Of a stretch of 64,000 bases of DNA, positions 34,083 to 43,406 are shown piece by piece. Position 1 is the stretch's first letter. Each line of letters starts with the position of its first letter. The position numbers and the translations under genes were made by a program. Origin of the DNA: CAG-411 sp963643465 (GTDB taxonomy: Bacteria > Bacillota > Clostridia > Lachnospirales > Lachnospiraceae); NCBI GenBank assembly GCA_963643465.1, contig CAVIJT010000007.1:1-64000 (forward strand), given 5' to 3'. Under the pieces are notes generated by a model. The model had not been told where the DNA came from. It did not search any database and saw nothing but the letters and a program-made list of their open reading frames with translations.

Positions 34083-36872
34083 ATGGCAACAAAGATGAAG
34101 GTTTATGAAATAGCAAAAAGCCTCAACAGACCAAGTAAAGACTTGATTAAGGCACTGAACGATAATGGATTTGAGGTAAAAAGCCATAACAGCAATATTG
34201 AGGATGATGCAATTGCATTCATTTTAAAGAATTTTAAACCTCAAGCAGAAGAGAAAAAACCGGAAGCAGTTGAGAAAGAAAAAGAAGTAGAAGTTAAACC
34301 GGAAAAGGCTTCACAAGATGAGACTCCTGCAAAAGAAGAAGTAAAAGCAGAGGAATCAAAGAAGGAAGAACCTTCAAAAGAAGAAGTGACAAAACAAGAG
34401 GTAGTAAAAGAAGAGACTGCAAAAGAAGAAACTGCAAAAGAAACAACTATGGAAGAGAAAATAGTAAAAAAAGAGCAGGAAGTAACAAAACAGGAGAATT
34501 CTGTGAAAGAACAAAAAGAAAAAAACAACACCAATAGTCGTAATGACCGTAATGATAAAAATGGCGGAAAGCGTAACAACGATCGTAACGATAGAAATGG
34601 AAGTTTTAACAAAAACAATGATCGCGGCGATAGAGGAAACGGTGGTTTCAATCGTAATAATAACCGCAACAATGATCGCAATGATAGAGGAAACGGCGGT
34701 TTCAACCGCAATGGCGAGCGTAACGATAGAGGAAATGGTAATTTCAATCGCAATAATGATCGCAATGGTGGTTTTAAAAATAATGACCGTAACAATGATA
34801 GAAACGGTGGATTTAATAGAAACAACGATCGCGGCGATAGAGGAAATGGCGGATTTAACCGCAATAATAACCGTAACAATGATCGCGGCGGATTTAATAA
34901 AGATCCATTTGCTTCTGTTGTATTTGATAAGCCAGCAGAAAAAACAAGTGGAAGAAACAATGCACAGAGAAATGGTAATGGATATAACAACAAGAAAAAG
35001 AATAATAGACGCGACCTAGATGATGAATTACCAATGGAAAAACCAAAGAAAGATCCAAACAGAAAGGGTGCATTTATTATGCCAAAGCCTGTGGTGGTAG
35101 AGAAAGAACCAGAAGATACTATTAAAACAGTAATACTTCCAGAGAAAATGACAATTAAAGAATTTGCAGATAAGTTAAAGTTACAGCCTGCAAATGTAGT
35201 AAAGAAATTATTTATGCAGGGTAAGATGGTAACAATCAATCAGGAAATTTCTTTTGAAGAAGCGGAAGAATTGGCATTAGAGTATAATGTGATTGCTGAA
35301 TTAGAAGAACAGATTGATGTAATTGCCGAACTTCTAAAAGAAGATGACGAGGACGAGAGCAAGATGAAGAAGCGTCCGCCGGTTATTTGTGTTATGGGAC
35401 ACGTTGACCATGGTAAGACTTCTCTTCTTGATGCTATTCGTAAGACAAATGTAACAGAAAGAGAAGCAGGTGGTATTACACAGCATATCGGTGCGTATAT
35501 GGTTTCTGCAAGTGGTGAAAAGATTACATTCCTTGATACACCTGGACATGAAGCGTTTACATCTATGCGTATGCGTGGAGCGCAGTCTACGGATATTGCA
35601 ATTTTAGTTGTTGCTGCCGATGATGGTGTTATGCCACAGACAGTAGAGGCAATTAGCCATGCGAAAGCAGCTGGAGTTGAAATTATCGTTGCAGTCAATA
35701 AGATTGATAAGGAAAGTGCAAATATTGAGCGTGTAAAACAGGAATTAGTAGAGCATGAGTTAATCGCAGAAGATTGGGGTGGAACTACTGCGTTTGTTCC
35801 AGTTTCTGCACATACTGGTCAAGGTATTGAAGATTTGCTTGAAATGATTCTTCTTACTGCAGAGGTTATGGAGTTAAAAGCAAATCCAAATCGTGAAGCA
35901 CGTGGTATTGTTATTGAGGCACAGTTAGATAAGGGAAGAGGACCTGTTGCTACTGTATTAGTACAGAAAGGAACGTTGCATGTAGGTGACTCTATTGCAG
36001 TAGGTAAAGCCTATGGTAAAGTAAGAGCCATGGTTGATGATAAAGGTAGAAGAGTAAAAGAAGCCACTCCATCTACACCAGTTGAGATTTTAGGTTTGAA
36101 TGAAGTGCCAGAAGCCGGAGAAGTATTCTTAGTAACTGACAACGACAAAGAAGCTAGAAATATTGCAGAAATTTATATTAAACAGAGTCGTGAAAAACTT
36201 TTGGCAGATACAAAATCAAGATTATCTTTGGATGGATTGTTTGATCAGATTCAGGCGGGTAATATCAAAGAGTTAAACTTGATTGTAAAGGCGGATGTAC
36301 AAGGTTCTGTTGAAGCAGTAAAGCAGAGTCTGTTGAAACTTTCTAATGAAGAAGTTGCGATTCGTATTATTCATGGTGGTGTTGGAGCTATTAATGAATC
36401 CGATGTATCTCTTGCAAGTGCTTCGAATGCCATTATTATAGGATTTAATGTAAGACCAGACCCTATGGCAAAAGATATGGCAGATACAGAAGGTGTAGAC
36501 CTTAGACTATACAAGGTCATCTACAATGCTATTGAAGATGTAGAGGCTGCTATGAAGGGAATGCTTGATCCTGTATACGAAGAAAAAGTAATTGGTCATG
36601 CAGAAGTACGTCAGACATTTAAAGCTTCTGGAGTTGGTACAATTGCCGGATCTTATGTATTGGATGGAAAGATTTTGCGTGGTTCTAAAGCAAGAATTAC
36701 TCGTGATGGCGAGCAAATCTTTGAGGGTGAACTTGCATCCTTAAAACGTTTCAAGGATGATGTAAAAGAAGTAAAAGCTGGATATGAATGTGGTCTTGTT
36801 TTTGAAGGATTTAATGATATTCACGAAGAAGATAAGGTGGAAGTCTATATTATGGAAGAAGTTCCAAGATAG
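34083..36872 (+). CDS. infB: Translation initiation factor IF-2
   Basis: A 929-residue GTPase that recruits initiator tRNA and joins ribosomal subunits. It has an IF2 N-terminal helical domain (about residues 3-50), a Glu/Lys-rich stretch (about 55-150), and a long Asn/Arg/Asp/Gly-rich disordered region (about 150-275). A second IF2N-like domain near 360-410 is followed by the G domain with GHVDHGKT at 439-446, DTPGHEAF and NKID, then domains II-IV. The ATG at 34083 after AAAGAGGT is preferred over an upstream TTG at 34035 that lacks a ribosome site. The disordered region contains near-duplicate DNA segments. Confidence 0.96.
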   Translation: MATKMKVYEIAKSLNRPSKDLIKALNDNGFEVKSHNSNIEDDAIAFILKNFKPQAEEKKPEAVEKEKEVEVKPEKASQDETPAKEEVKAEESKKEEPSKEEVTKQEVVKEETAKEETAKETTMEEKIVKKEQEVTKQENSVKEQKEKNNTNSRNDRNDKNGGKRNNDRNDRNGSFNKNNDRGDRGNGGFNRNNNRNNDRNDRGNGGFNRNGERNDRGNGNFNRNNDRNGGFKNNDRNNDRNGGFNRNNDRGDRGNGGFNRNNNRNNDRGGFNKDPFASVVFDKPAEKTSGRNNAQRNGNGYNNKKKNNRRDLDDELPMEKPKKDPNRKGAFIMPKPVVVEKEPEDTIKTVILPEKMTIKEFADKLKLQPANVVKKLFMQGKMVTINQEISFEEAEELALEYNVIAELEEQIDVIAELLKEDDEDESKMKKRPPVICVMGHVDHGKTSLLDAIRKTNVTEREAGGITQHIGAYMVSASGEKITFLDTPGHEAFTSMRMRGAQSTDIAILVVAADDGVMPQTVEAISHAKAAGVEIIVAVNKIDKESANIERVKQELVEHELIAEDWGGTTAFVPVSAHTGQGIEDLLEMILLTAEVMELKANPNREARGIVIEAQLDKGRGPVATVLVQKGTLHVGDSIAVGKAYGKVRAMVDDKGRRVKEATPSTPVEILGLNEVPEAGEVFLVTDNDKEARNIAEIYIKQSREKLLADTKSRLSLDGLFDQIQAGNIKELNLIVKADVQGSVEAVKQSLLKLSNEEVAIRIIHGGVGAINESDVSLASASNAIIIGFNVRPDPMAKDMADTEGVDLRLYKVIYNAIEDVEAAMKGMLDPVYEEKVIGHAEVRQTFKASGVGTIAGSYVLDGKILRGSKARITRDGEQIFEGELASLKRFKDDVKEVKAGYECGLVFEGFNDIHEEDKVEVYIMEEVPR
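34530..34900 (+). repeat. Imperfect repeats coding the Asn/Arg/Asp/Gly-rich region of IF-2
   Basis: The protein repeats units such as NNDRGDRGNGGFNRNN and variants. The segments near 34615-34683 and 34822-34890 encode almost the same peptide with about 90% identical DNA, implying internal duplication. Arg codons CGC/CGT are frequent here, while AGA dominates elsewhere. Confidence 0.8.
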
Positions 36873-36978
36873 TAATTTTTGAGAAGGTCTATTGGTTGTT
36901 ACCAGGATAGATAGGATAATGTTGCAGTTTGGCTAAGGTCAAATTGCAACATAAGATTAGAAAGATGGAGGTATGACC

Positions 36979-37353
36979 ATGAGAAAAAACAGTATTAAAA
37001 ATACCCGTATCAACATGGAAGTACAGAGAGAATTGAGCAAAGTGATTAGTCAGGAAATGAAAGATCCTCGTATTGATCCTATGACATCAGTGATTGCGGT
37101 GGAAGTTACTCCTGATTTAAAACAAGCGAAAGTTTATGTTAGTGTGTTGGGCTCTGAGGAGAAGAAACAGTCTACCTTAGAAGGATTGAAAAGTGCAACT
37201 CCTTTTATACGAAAACATCTGGCAAGTACGATCAATTTAAGAAATACACCAGAATTGAGATTTTATATGGATGAGTCTATTGAATATGGTGTTTCGATGT
37301 CAAAATTGATTGATGATGTGAACAAAGATATTTCGAAAGACGAAGAGGAATAG
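36979..37353 (+). CDS. rbfA: Ribosome-binding factor A
   Basis: A 124-residue KH-type protein for 30S maturation and 16S rRNA 5' end processing. The hallmark segments are RVxxEVQRELSxVIS (here NMEVQRELSKVIS), MKDPRIDPMTSVIAVEVTPDLKQAKVYVS, and the C-terminal LRNTPELRFYMDESIEYG, each within the usual spacing. The ATG at 36979 is chosen because GGAGGT lies 6 bases ahead; the ATG at 36973 touches that site. Confidence 0.94.
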   Translation: MRKNSIKNTRINMEVQRELSKVISQEMKDPRIDPMTSVIAVEVTPDLKQAKVYVSVLGSEEKKQSTLEGLKSATPFIRKHLASTINLRNTPELRFYMDESIEYGVSMSKLIDDVNKDISKDEEE

Positions 37354-37397
37354 ACAAAGACCCCTTTTCAGAGTAATCTGAACTGGGGTATCTTTGT
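37354..37397 (+). promoter_or_regulatory. Intercistronic hairpin between rbfA and nrnA
   Basis: ACAAAGA/TCTTTGT, CCCC/GGGG and TTCAGA/TCTGAA stack into one hairpin with a GTAA tetraloop. No U-tract follows, so it looks like a processing or stability element. Confidence 0.55.
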
Positions 37398-37437
37398 GTA
37401 TGAAGGGGTTGTTATAAAAATGGAATGGAGAATGCAG

Positions 37438-38406
37438 ATGAATAAGGAAAATATGTGGGATTGGGTGAAACAGGCAAATAGTATTGCAATTGCAGGACAT
37501 GTAAGACCAGATGGTGATTGTATCGGTTCTTGCATGGCGCTTTATCAGTATATAAAAAAGGAATATCCAAACAAAAATACAAAAGTTTATTTTGAAAATG
37601 TGCCAGAAAGTTTTCAATACCTATTTGAAAAGGAAGAAATGAACATAGGGTTTGAAAATATGGAAGAGGCAGAGTTGTTTTTTTCTATAGATTGTAGTGA
37701 TTTGGAACGTTTGGGGTTAGCGGCAAAACTTTTTGAAAAAGCGGAGCATACCATTTGTATTGACCATCATATAAGTAATACAGGATATGCAAAGTTAAAT
37801 TACATCGCACCAACTGCCAGTTCAGCAGCGGAAGTGGTGTTTGAACTATTAGAGGAAGAGAAAATAAACAAAGAAGTTGCTACTTCCATATATTTAGGAA
37901 TTGTACATGACAGTGGAGTTTTTAAATATAGCAATGTATCCAGAAGAACTATGGAAATTGCGGGAATCCTTGTGGAAAAGGGAGTAGAAACTACCAGTTT
38001 AATTGATAATACTTTTTATCATAAGACATATATACAAAACCAGATTTTGGGAAGAGTGTTGTTGGAAAGTATTCTTGTATTGGATGGAAAAGGTATTGTT
38101 AGTTGTGTTACAAAGAAAATGATGGACTTTTATGGTTGTGTCACATCGGATTTAGATGGTATTGTGGAACAATTACGGATAACAGACGGAGTGGAAGTTG
38201 CTATTTTCCTTCATGAGTTAGAACCATTGTCTTATAAGGTGAGTATGCGTTCTAAAGATGTGGTAGATGTGAGTAAAATAGCTGCCCAGTTTGGCGGCGG
38301 CGGACATATAAAAGCTGCCGGATGCACGATGACAGGAACCTTCCATGATATTATTAATAGCATTTTAGAGTTAGTGGATTTGCAAATGAAGGAAGTTAGA
38401 CTATGA
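37438..38406 (+). CDS. nrnA: DHH/DHHA1 phosphoesterase, NrnA-like
   Basis: A 322-residue DHH-family enzyme of the oligoribonuclease/pAp-phosphatase type, which degrades nanoRNAs, pAp and often pApA. The N-terminal DHH domain has AGHVRPDGDCIGS, SIDCSDLERLG and CIDHHISN; the C-terminal DHHA1 domain has the FGGGGHIKAAG motif. ATGGAG lies 7 bases before the ATG at 37438; a GTG at 37396 starts within a hairpin and is rejected. Its place between rbfA and truB is conserved in Firmicutes. The stop overlaps the truB start. Confidence 0.92.
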   Translation: MNKENMWDWVKQANSIAIAGHVRPDGDCIGSCMALYQYIKKEYPNKNTKVYFENVPESFQYLFEKEEMNIGFENMEEAELFFSIDCSDLERLGLAAKLFEKAEHTICIDHHISNTGYAKLNYIAPTASSAAEVVFELLEEEKINKEVATSIYLGIVHDSGVFKYSNVSRRTMEIAGILVEKGVETTSLIDNTFYHKTYIQNQILGRVLLESILVLDGKGIVSCVTKKMMDFYGCVTSDLDGIVEQLRITDGVEVAIFLHELEPLSYKVSMRSKDVVDVSKIAAQFGGGGHIKAAGCTMTGTFHDIINSILELVDLQMKEVRL

Positions 38407-39302
38407 ACGGAATTATAAATGTTTATAAAGAGAAAGGGTTTACCTCTTTTGATGTAGTGGCTAAACTTAGAGGAATCCTCCATCAAAAAAAAATCGGTCA
38501 TACAGGAACCTTAGATCCAGAAGCCGAAGGGGTATTGCCAGTTTGTCTTGGAAATGCTACAAAACTGTGTGATATGCTTACAGATAAAAGTAAAACCTAT
38601 CAGGCTGTCATGAAGTTAGGTGTAGTAACCGACACTCAAGATATGACAGGAACTGTTTTGGAAAAAAAGGATGTCTCTGTTGGTAAAGAGGATATCCAAA
38701 AGGCTGTCATGTCTTTTGTGGGAGAGTATGAGCAGATACCTCCTATGTATTCTGCGAAAAAAGTAAATGGAAAAAAATTATATGAGATTGCCAGAGAAGG
38801 AAAAGTCATTGAACGTAAACCTTGTAAAGTTTGTATTCATAATATTCAAATAGATGATATAAACTTAAAAGAAGGAGAAGTTACCATGACGGTTTCCTGC
38901 TCAAAAGGTACTTATATCCGTACCCTTTGTCATGATATTGGAGCTTTGTTGAAATGTGGAGCTTGTATGAAGTCGCTGCTTCGAACACAAGTGAGCCAAT
39001 TTAATCTTTCTGATAGTATGACACTTTCTGAGATTGAAAAACTGGTTTCAGAAGAAACATTAGAAAATAAAGTGATGGCAGTAGATCAAGTGCTTTCTGA
39101 ATATGCTGGAATTATCGTAGTGGAAAAAGCAGACCGATTGCTGTATAATGGGAATGCAATTAGCAAAGATATGATAGCCAAAAAAGAAGAAGGCGATGAT
39201 AGCCAGTTTCGAGTATATGACAGTAAGCATACCTTTATTGGAATATATGAGTGGAATAGCCAACAACATGTATTTAAACCGGCAAAAATGTTTTTGCCTT
39301 AA
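38403..39302 (+). CDS. truB: tRNA pseudouridine(55) synthase
   Basis: A 299-residue TruB enzyme that makes pseudouridine 55 in the tRNA T-loop. The catalytic Asp sits in IGHTGTLDPEAEGVLPVCLG near residue 39. MYSAKKVNGKKLYEIAREG and CSKGTYIRTLCHDIG are also typical, and the C-terminal part carries a PUA-like fold. The start overlaps the nrnA stop by 4 bases (ATGA), which indicates translational coupling. Confidence 0.95.
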   Translation: MNGIINVYKEKGFTSFDVVAKLRGILHQKKIGHTGTLDPEAEGVLPVCLGNATKLCDMLTDKSKTYQAVMKLGVVTDTQDMTGTVLEKKDVSVGKEDIQKAVMSFVGEYEQIPPMYSAKKVNGKKLYEIAREGKVIERKPCKVCIHNIQIDDINLKEGEVTMTVSCSKGTYIRTLCHDIGALLKCGACMKSLLRTQVSQFNLSDSMTLSEIEKLVSEETLENKVMAVDQVLSEYAGIIVVEKADRLLYNGNAISKDMIAKKEEGDDSQFRVYDSKHTFIGIYEWNSQQHVFKPAKMFLP

Positions 39303-39364
39303 TATAATGTGATTGATTGGAAATAGTAGCAAATGGGGCAAAAGATAGATACAAGGAGGTTCTC

Positions 39365-40294
39365 ATGGAACATATATACAACGAAAAAAATTTTCATTTA
39401 AAGAATACAGCCGTATGTCTTGGGAAATTTGATGGTATCCATAAAGGCCATCGGTTGTTGATTGATACCATTAAGTCTTATGGAGAATTAACCTCTGTGG
39501 TATTTACCTTTGCGTTGCATCCTGTCACACTTTTTTCTAAAAAAGAGACAAAACTGATTGATACATTAGAGGAAAAAGCGGAGAAACTGTCCAATTTGGG
39601 AGTGGATATATTAGTTTCGTATCCTTTTACCAAAGAAACTGCGGCAATGGAGGCAGAGGATTTTATTAAAGATGTTATTGTAGAAAAATTGGATGCGAAG
39701 GTAATTGTTGTAGGAAAAGATTATCGGTTTGGATATCAGAGAAAAGGAAATGTTTCCCTGTTGAAAAAATATGCAAAAATCTATGGATATAAAGTAGTAT
39801 CTTTAGAAAAAGTATCTGCGGATCATCATGTGGTAAGCAGCAGCCGCATTCGAGCAGAAATTAAGAATGGGAATATGGAACAAGTGCAAGAATTGCTCAG
39901 TGTACCATATTCTTTAAAGGGAGAAGTTCTTCATGGAAAACAATTAGGCAGAACCATTGGTATGCCAACCATTAATCAAAAAGTGATAGACAGCAAAATT
40001 TTACCTCCAAACGGTGTATATGTGTCAAGAGTATATCTGGAAGATGGGATTCATGGTGGCATCACAAATGTAGGGGTAAAGCCTACGGTAAGTGGAGAGA
40101 AAGAAGTTGGGATTGAGACATATATTTTCGATTTCTCTGGTGATTTGTATGGAAAGGTACTTCGCACAGAGCTTTTGCATTTTGTAAGAGGAGAGAGAAA
40201 ATTCGACAGTATTGGAGCGCTTACTGCACAGATGCACAAAGATAAAGCCTTTGGAGAAAAATATTTAAAAAGTTTTGAGAGTACAGAAAAGTAG
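39365..40294 (+). CDS. ribF: Bifunctional riboflavin kinase / FAD synthetase
   Basis: A 309-residue enzyme converting riboflavin to FMN and FAD. The N-terminal adenylyltransferase domain (about residues 10-185) has VCLGKFDGIHKGHR and VVGKDYRFGYQRKG. The C-terminal flavokinase domain (about 190-305) has GRTIGMPTIN and the NVGVKPTV block. AAGGAGGT lies just ahead of the ATG at 39365; an earlier ATG at 39317 lacks a ribosome site. Neighbours truB and rpsO are the standard context. No FMN riboswitch is present. Confidence 0.94.
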   Translation: MEHIYNEKNFHLKNTAVCLGKFDGIHKGHRLLIDTIKSYGELTSVVFTFALHPVTLFSKKETKLIDTLEEKAEKLSNLGVDILVSYPFTKETAAMEAEDFIKDVIVEKLDAKVIVVGKDYRFGYQRKGNVSLLKKYAKIYGYKVVSLEKVSADHHVVSSSRIRAEIKNGNMEQVQELLSVPYSLKGEVLHGKQLGRTIGMPTINQKVIDSKILPPNGVYVSRVYLEDGIHGGITNVGVKPTVSGEKEVGIETYIFDFSGDLYGKVLRTELLHFVRGERKFDSIGALTAQMHKDKAFGEKYLKSFESTEK

Positions 40295-40306
40295 CATATT
40301 TTAGTG

Positions 40307-40335
40307 TTTACAATGAAAAAAAAATGTGTTATGAT
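40307..40335 (+). promoter_or_regulatory. Promoter of rpsO
   Basis: TTTACA (40307-40312), a 17-base spacer and TATGAT (40330-40335) with an extended TGT. The transcript would start near 40342, leaving an 80-base leader. Confidence 0.75.
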
Positions 40336-40354
40336 TTATAAGTATGTAAAGTAA

Positions 40355-40407
40355 CCACTGCTCGGTAACAGGACAATCCGACCTATTACTTAGTAGTTGG
40401 CATTTTT
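40355..40407 (+). promoter_or_regulatory. rpsO leader hairpin with U-tract (attenuator or S15 control element)
   Basis: Imperfect pairing of 40355-40372 with 40382-40400 gives an extended hairpin with a 9-base loop, followed at once by CATTTTTT and then the AGGAGG of rpsO. The layout could terminate transcription early or hold an S15-responsive fold. Which of these applies is inference. Confidence 0.5.
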
Positions 40408-40422
40408 TAGGAGGATAAGATT

Positions 40423-40689
40423 ATGATTAGCAAAGAAAAGAAAGCAGAAATTATTGCAACTTACGGAAGAAAAGAAGGAGATACTGGTTCTCCAGAAGTT
40501 CAGATTGCGTTATTAACAGAGAGAATCAATGAGTTAAACGCTCACTTAAAAGAAAATCAGAAGGATCATCATTCAAGAAGAGGTCTTTTAAAGATGGTAG
40601 GTCAGAGAAGAAACTTATTGGCTTACTTAAAGAAGAACGACTTAGAGGGATATCGTTCATTGATTCAGAAGTTAGGCTTAAGAAAATAA
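40423..40689 (+). CDS. rpsO: 30S ribosomal protein S15
   Basis: An 88-residue S15, full length for the family. GDTGSPEVQIALLTERINELNAHLKENQKDHHSRRG is recognisable in pieces across residues 20-55, and the chain ends in LIQKLGLRK. It binds the central domain of 16S rRNA. AGGAGGA precedes the ATG. It has its own promoter and a terminator. Confidence 0.98.
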   Translation: MISKEKKAEIIATYGRKEGDTGSPEVQIALLTERINELNAHLKENQKDHHSRRGLLKMVGQRRNLLAYLKKNDLEGYRSLIQKLGLRK

Positions 40690-40705
40690 TGCATTTTGTA
40701 GTGTC

Positions 40706-40732
40706 AAGGACCACGTTTTGTGGTCCTTTTTT
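40706..40732 (+). terminator. Terminator of rpsO
   Basis: A 9-bp stem AAGGACCAC/GTGGTCCTT (40706-40714 with 40720-40728) running into T residues. Confidence 0.88.
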
Positions 40733-40769
40733 CAAGTATAGGAACGACCAAAACAGATAGGATGATTGT

Positions 40770-42089
40770 ATGCAAAAAGGACATAAAATAAAATGTGTAT
40801 TACCAGGAAGTATCGCAGAAGAATTGGAAATTGAAGCAGGTGATATTTTATTATCCATCAATGATTGTGAGATAAAAGATGTCTTTGATTATCACTACTA
40901 TGTAAATGATGAGTCGCTTGTTTTACTCATTCAAAAAGCAAACGGAGAAGAATGGGAACTGGAGATTGAAAAAGACTATGAGGAAGATCTTGGGATTGAA
41001 TTTGAGCAGGGATTAATGGATGAATATCGTTCCTGCAGAAATAAATGTATGTTTTGTTTTATTGACCAGATGCCCCCAGGCATGCGTGATACTCTTTATT
41101 TTAAGGATGATGATGCTCGTTTGTCCTTTCTTCAAGGGAATTACATCACTTTAACGAATATGAGTGAGGAAGATTTAGAGCGAATCATTTTGTATAAATT
41201 GTCACCTGTTAATATTTCCATTCATACTATGAATCCTGAGCTTAGGTGTAAAATGCTTCATAATCGTTTTGCTGGAGAGGCATTGGAAAAAGTAAAAAGA
41301 TTATATGATGGACATATTGAGATGAATAGCCAAATTGTACTTTGTAAGGGAATCAACGATGGAGAGGAATTGTTGTATTCTGTGGAAGAATTGGCAAAAT
41401 TATATCCATATATGAGAAGTTTGTCTGTGGTTCCTGCTGGTATGACAAAATACCGGGAAGGACTTACTCCTTTGGAAAAATTTTCAAAGGAAGAGGCAAG
41501 ACAGGTGTTAGATTCCATTCATAACCTACAAAATAAGTTTTTGGAAACGTTGGGAACAAGATTTGTATTTGCAAGTGATGAATGGTACATTAACGCAGAG
41601 TATCCTATACCAAAAGAAGAATATTATGAAGGGTATGGGCAGATTGAAAATGGAGTAGGAATGGTACGTTCTCTGTTGGATGAAGTTATGGAAGAAATGG
41701 AAAACCGAGAAGGAACTATGGTTTGCAAGAAAGTATCAATTGCAACCGGAAAGCTGGCAGGTCCCATTTTAAAAGAATGTGCAGACATAATTACAAAAAA
41801 ATATCCGAACATTTCCATTCAGGTATATGTGATCCGAAATGAATTTTTTGGTGAGGATATAACTGTGGCAGGACTTATCACAGGACAAGATATAATGAAG
41901 CAGTTAAAAGACCAGGAATTGGGCGATTATTTATTATTACCGGGAACTATGCTTCGGAGTGGTGAGGACGTATTTTTGGATGATTATACAGTAGATGATT
42001 TGAAAAAAACTTTACAAATACCTATCCGTATAGTAGAATCAGATGGAATGTCGTTAGTAAATGCAGTAGTGGAGGAAGATTATGAGTAA
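40770..42089 (+). CDS. DUF512 / radical SAM-like Fe-S protein with PDZ domain
   Basis: A 439-residue protein. A PDZ-like N-terminus (about residues 1-75; PGSIAEELEIEAGDILLSIN) leads into a radical-SAM-like region with the cysteine triplet Cys89-x3-Cys93-x2-Cys96 (CRNKCMFCFIDQMPPGMR). The C-terminal DUF512 domain covers about 280-430. It is widespread in Firmicutes and cyanobacteria, usually next to der as here, and its function is unknown. The weak ribosome site is GATAGGA. The stop overlaps der by 8 bases, so expression is coupled. Confidence 0.85.
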   Translation: MQKGHKIKCVLPGSIAEELEIEAGDILLSINDCEIKDVFDYHYYVNDESLVLLIQKANGEEWELEIEKDYEEDLGIEFEQGLMDEYRSCRNKCMFCFIDQMPPGMRDTLYFKDDDARLSFLQGNYITLTNMSEEDLERIILYKLSPVNISIHTMNPELRCKMLHNRFAGEALEKVKRLYDGHIEMNSQIVLCKGINDGEELLYSVEELAKLYPYMRSLSVVPAGMTKYREGLTPLEKFSKEEARQVLDSIHNLQNKFLETLGTRFVFASDEWYINAEYPIPKEEYYEGYGQIENGVGMVRSLLDEVMEEMENREGTMVCKKVSIATGKLAGPILKECADIITKKYPNISIQVYVIRNEFFGEDITVAGLITGQDIMKQLKDQELGDYLLLPGTMLRSGEDVFLDDYTVDDLKKTLQIPIRIVESDGMSLVNAVVEEDYE

Positions 42090-43404
42090 ACCCATTGTTG
42101 CTATCGTGGGCAGACCGAATGTGGGAAAATCAACCATGTTCAACATGCTCGCCGGTGAGCAAATTTCAATTGTAAAAGATACACCAGGAGTAACCAGAGA
42201 CCGAATTTATGCGGATGTGACTTGGTTAGATAAACAATTTACATTGATTGATACTGGCGGTATTGAGCCGGAGACCAGTGATTTAATGTTAAAGCATATG
42301 AGAGAACAGGCGGAAATTGCAATTGCCACAGCAGATGTAATTATGTTTGTGGTAGATGTAAGACAAGGTCTGGTAGATGCAGATTTTAAAGTGGCTGACA
42401 TGCTTAGAAGAGCAAAGAAACCACTTGTATTAGTTGTAAATAAAGTAGATAATTTTGATAAATTCATGCCGGATGTATATGAATTTTATAATCTAGGTTT
42501 AGGTGATCCTATGCCAATTTCCGGACAGTCAAAGCTTGGAATCGGAGATATGTTAGATGAGGTTATCAAGCATTTTGACACAGAAAGTGGAGAAGAAGAT
42601 GAGGATGAGAGACCTAGAATTGCGGTAATTGGTAAACCAAACGTAGGAAAATCTTCTATTATTAATAAAATTGTAGGAGAGGACCGAGTTATTGTATCGG
42701 ATATTGCAGGAACCACCCGTGATGCGATTGATACGGCGGTAACCTACAACGGCAACGAATATGTGTTTATTGATACAGCCGGGCTTCGTCGTAAAAGCCG
42801 CATTAAGGAGGAATTGGAGCGATATAGTATCATTCGTACCGTTACGGCAGTAGAGCGTTGTGATGTTGCAGTTTTGATGATTGATGCTGAGGAAGGCGTA
42901 ACGGAACAGGATGCTAAAATTGCAGGAATTGCTCATGAGCGTGGAAAGGGTGTTATCATTGCTGTAAATAAATGGGATGCCATTGAAAAAGATGATAAGA
43001 CCATATACAAATACACAAATAAAGTCAGAGAAGTATTGGCATTTATGCCATATGCGGAGATTTTATTTATTTCTGCAAAGACTGGTCAGAGAGTACCAAA
43101 GTTATTTGAAACTATCGATGCAGTAATTGAGAATCATTCTCTTAGAGTCGCAACAGGTGTGTTAAATGAAATTTTGGCAGAGGCTGTAGCGTTGCAGCAA
43201 CCACCTTCTGACAAAGGAAAGAGACTTAAGATATTCTATATGACACAGGTATCTGTAAAACCGCCTACATTTGTTATTTTCGTTAATGATAAGAAGTTAA
43301 TGCACTTTTCTTATACAAGATATATTGAAAATAAGGTGCGAGAGGCCTTTGGATTTAGAGGAACTCCGCTTAAATTTATTATTCGCGAGAGAAAGGACAA
43401 GTAG
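42082..43404 (+). CDS. der: Ribosome biogenesis GTPase Der (EngA)
   Basis: A 440-residue tandem GTPase for 50S assembly. G domain 1 has GRPNVGKSTMFN, DTGGIEPE and NKVD; G domain 2 has GKPNVGKSSIIN, DTAGLRRKS and NKWD; a C-terminal KH-like domain follows. The start overlaps the DUF512 gene and GGAGGAAG lies just upstream. plsY follows after 2 bases. Confidence 0.97.
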   Translation: MSKPIVAIVGRPNVGKSTMFNMLAGEQISIVKDTPGVTRDRIYADVTWLDKQFTLIDTGGIEPETSDLMLKHMREQAEIAIATADVIMFVVDVRQGLVDADFKVADMLRRAKKPLVLVVNKVDNFDKFMPDVYEFYNLGLGDPMPISGQSKLGIGDMLDEVIKHFDTESGEEDEDERPRIAVIGKPNVGKSSIINKIVGEDRVIVSDIAGTTRDAIDTAVTYNGNEYVFIDTAGLRRKSRIKEELERYSIIRTVTAVERCDVAVLMIDAEEGVTEQDAKIAGIAHERGKGVIIAVNKWDAIEKDDKTIYKYTNKVREVLAFMPYAEILFISAKTGQRVPKLFETIDAVIENHSLRVATGVLNEILAEAVALQQPPSDKGKRLKIFYMTQVSVKPPTFVIFVNDKKLMHFSYTRYIENKVREAFGFRGTPLKFIIRERKDK

Positions 43405-43406
43405 TT

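Noticed and set aside
34530..34900. Tandem repeats considered as a CRISPR-like array
   Set aside because: The repeats are irregular, in frame and coding within infB, with no unique spacers of constant length.
34241..35239. A 332-codon reading frame on the minus strand
   Set aside because: It is the mirror of the repeat-rich part of infB; the translation is a low-complexity Leu/Arg/Ser/Phe repeat and there is no ribosome site.
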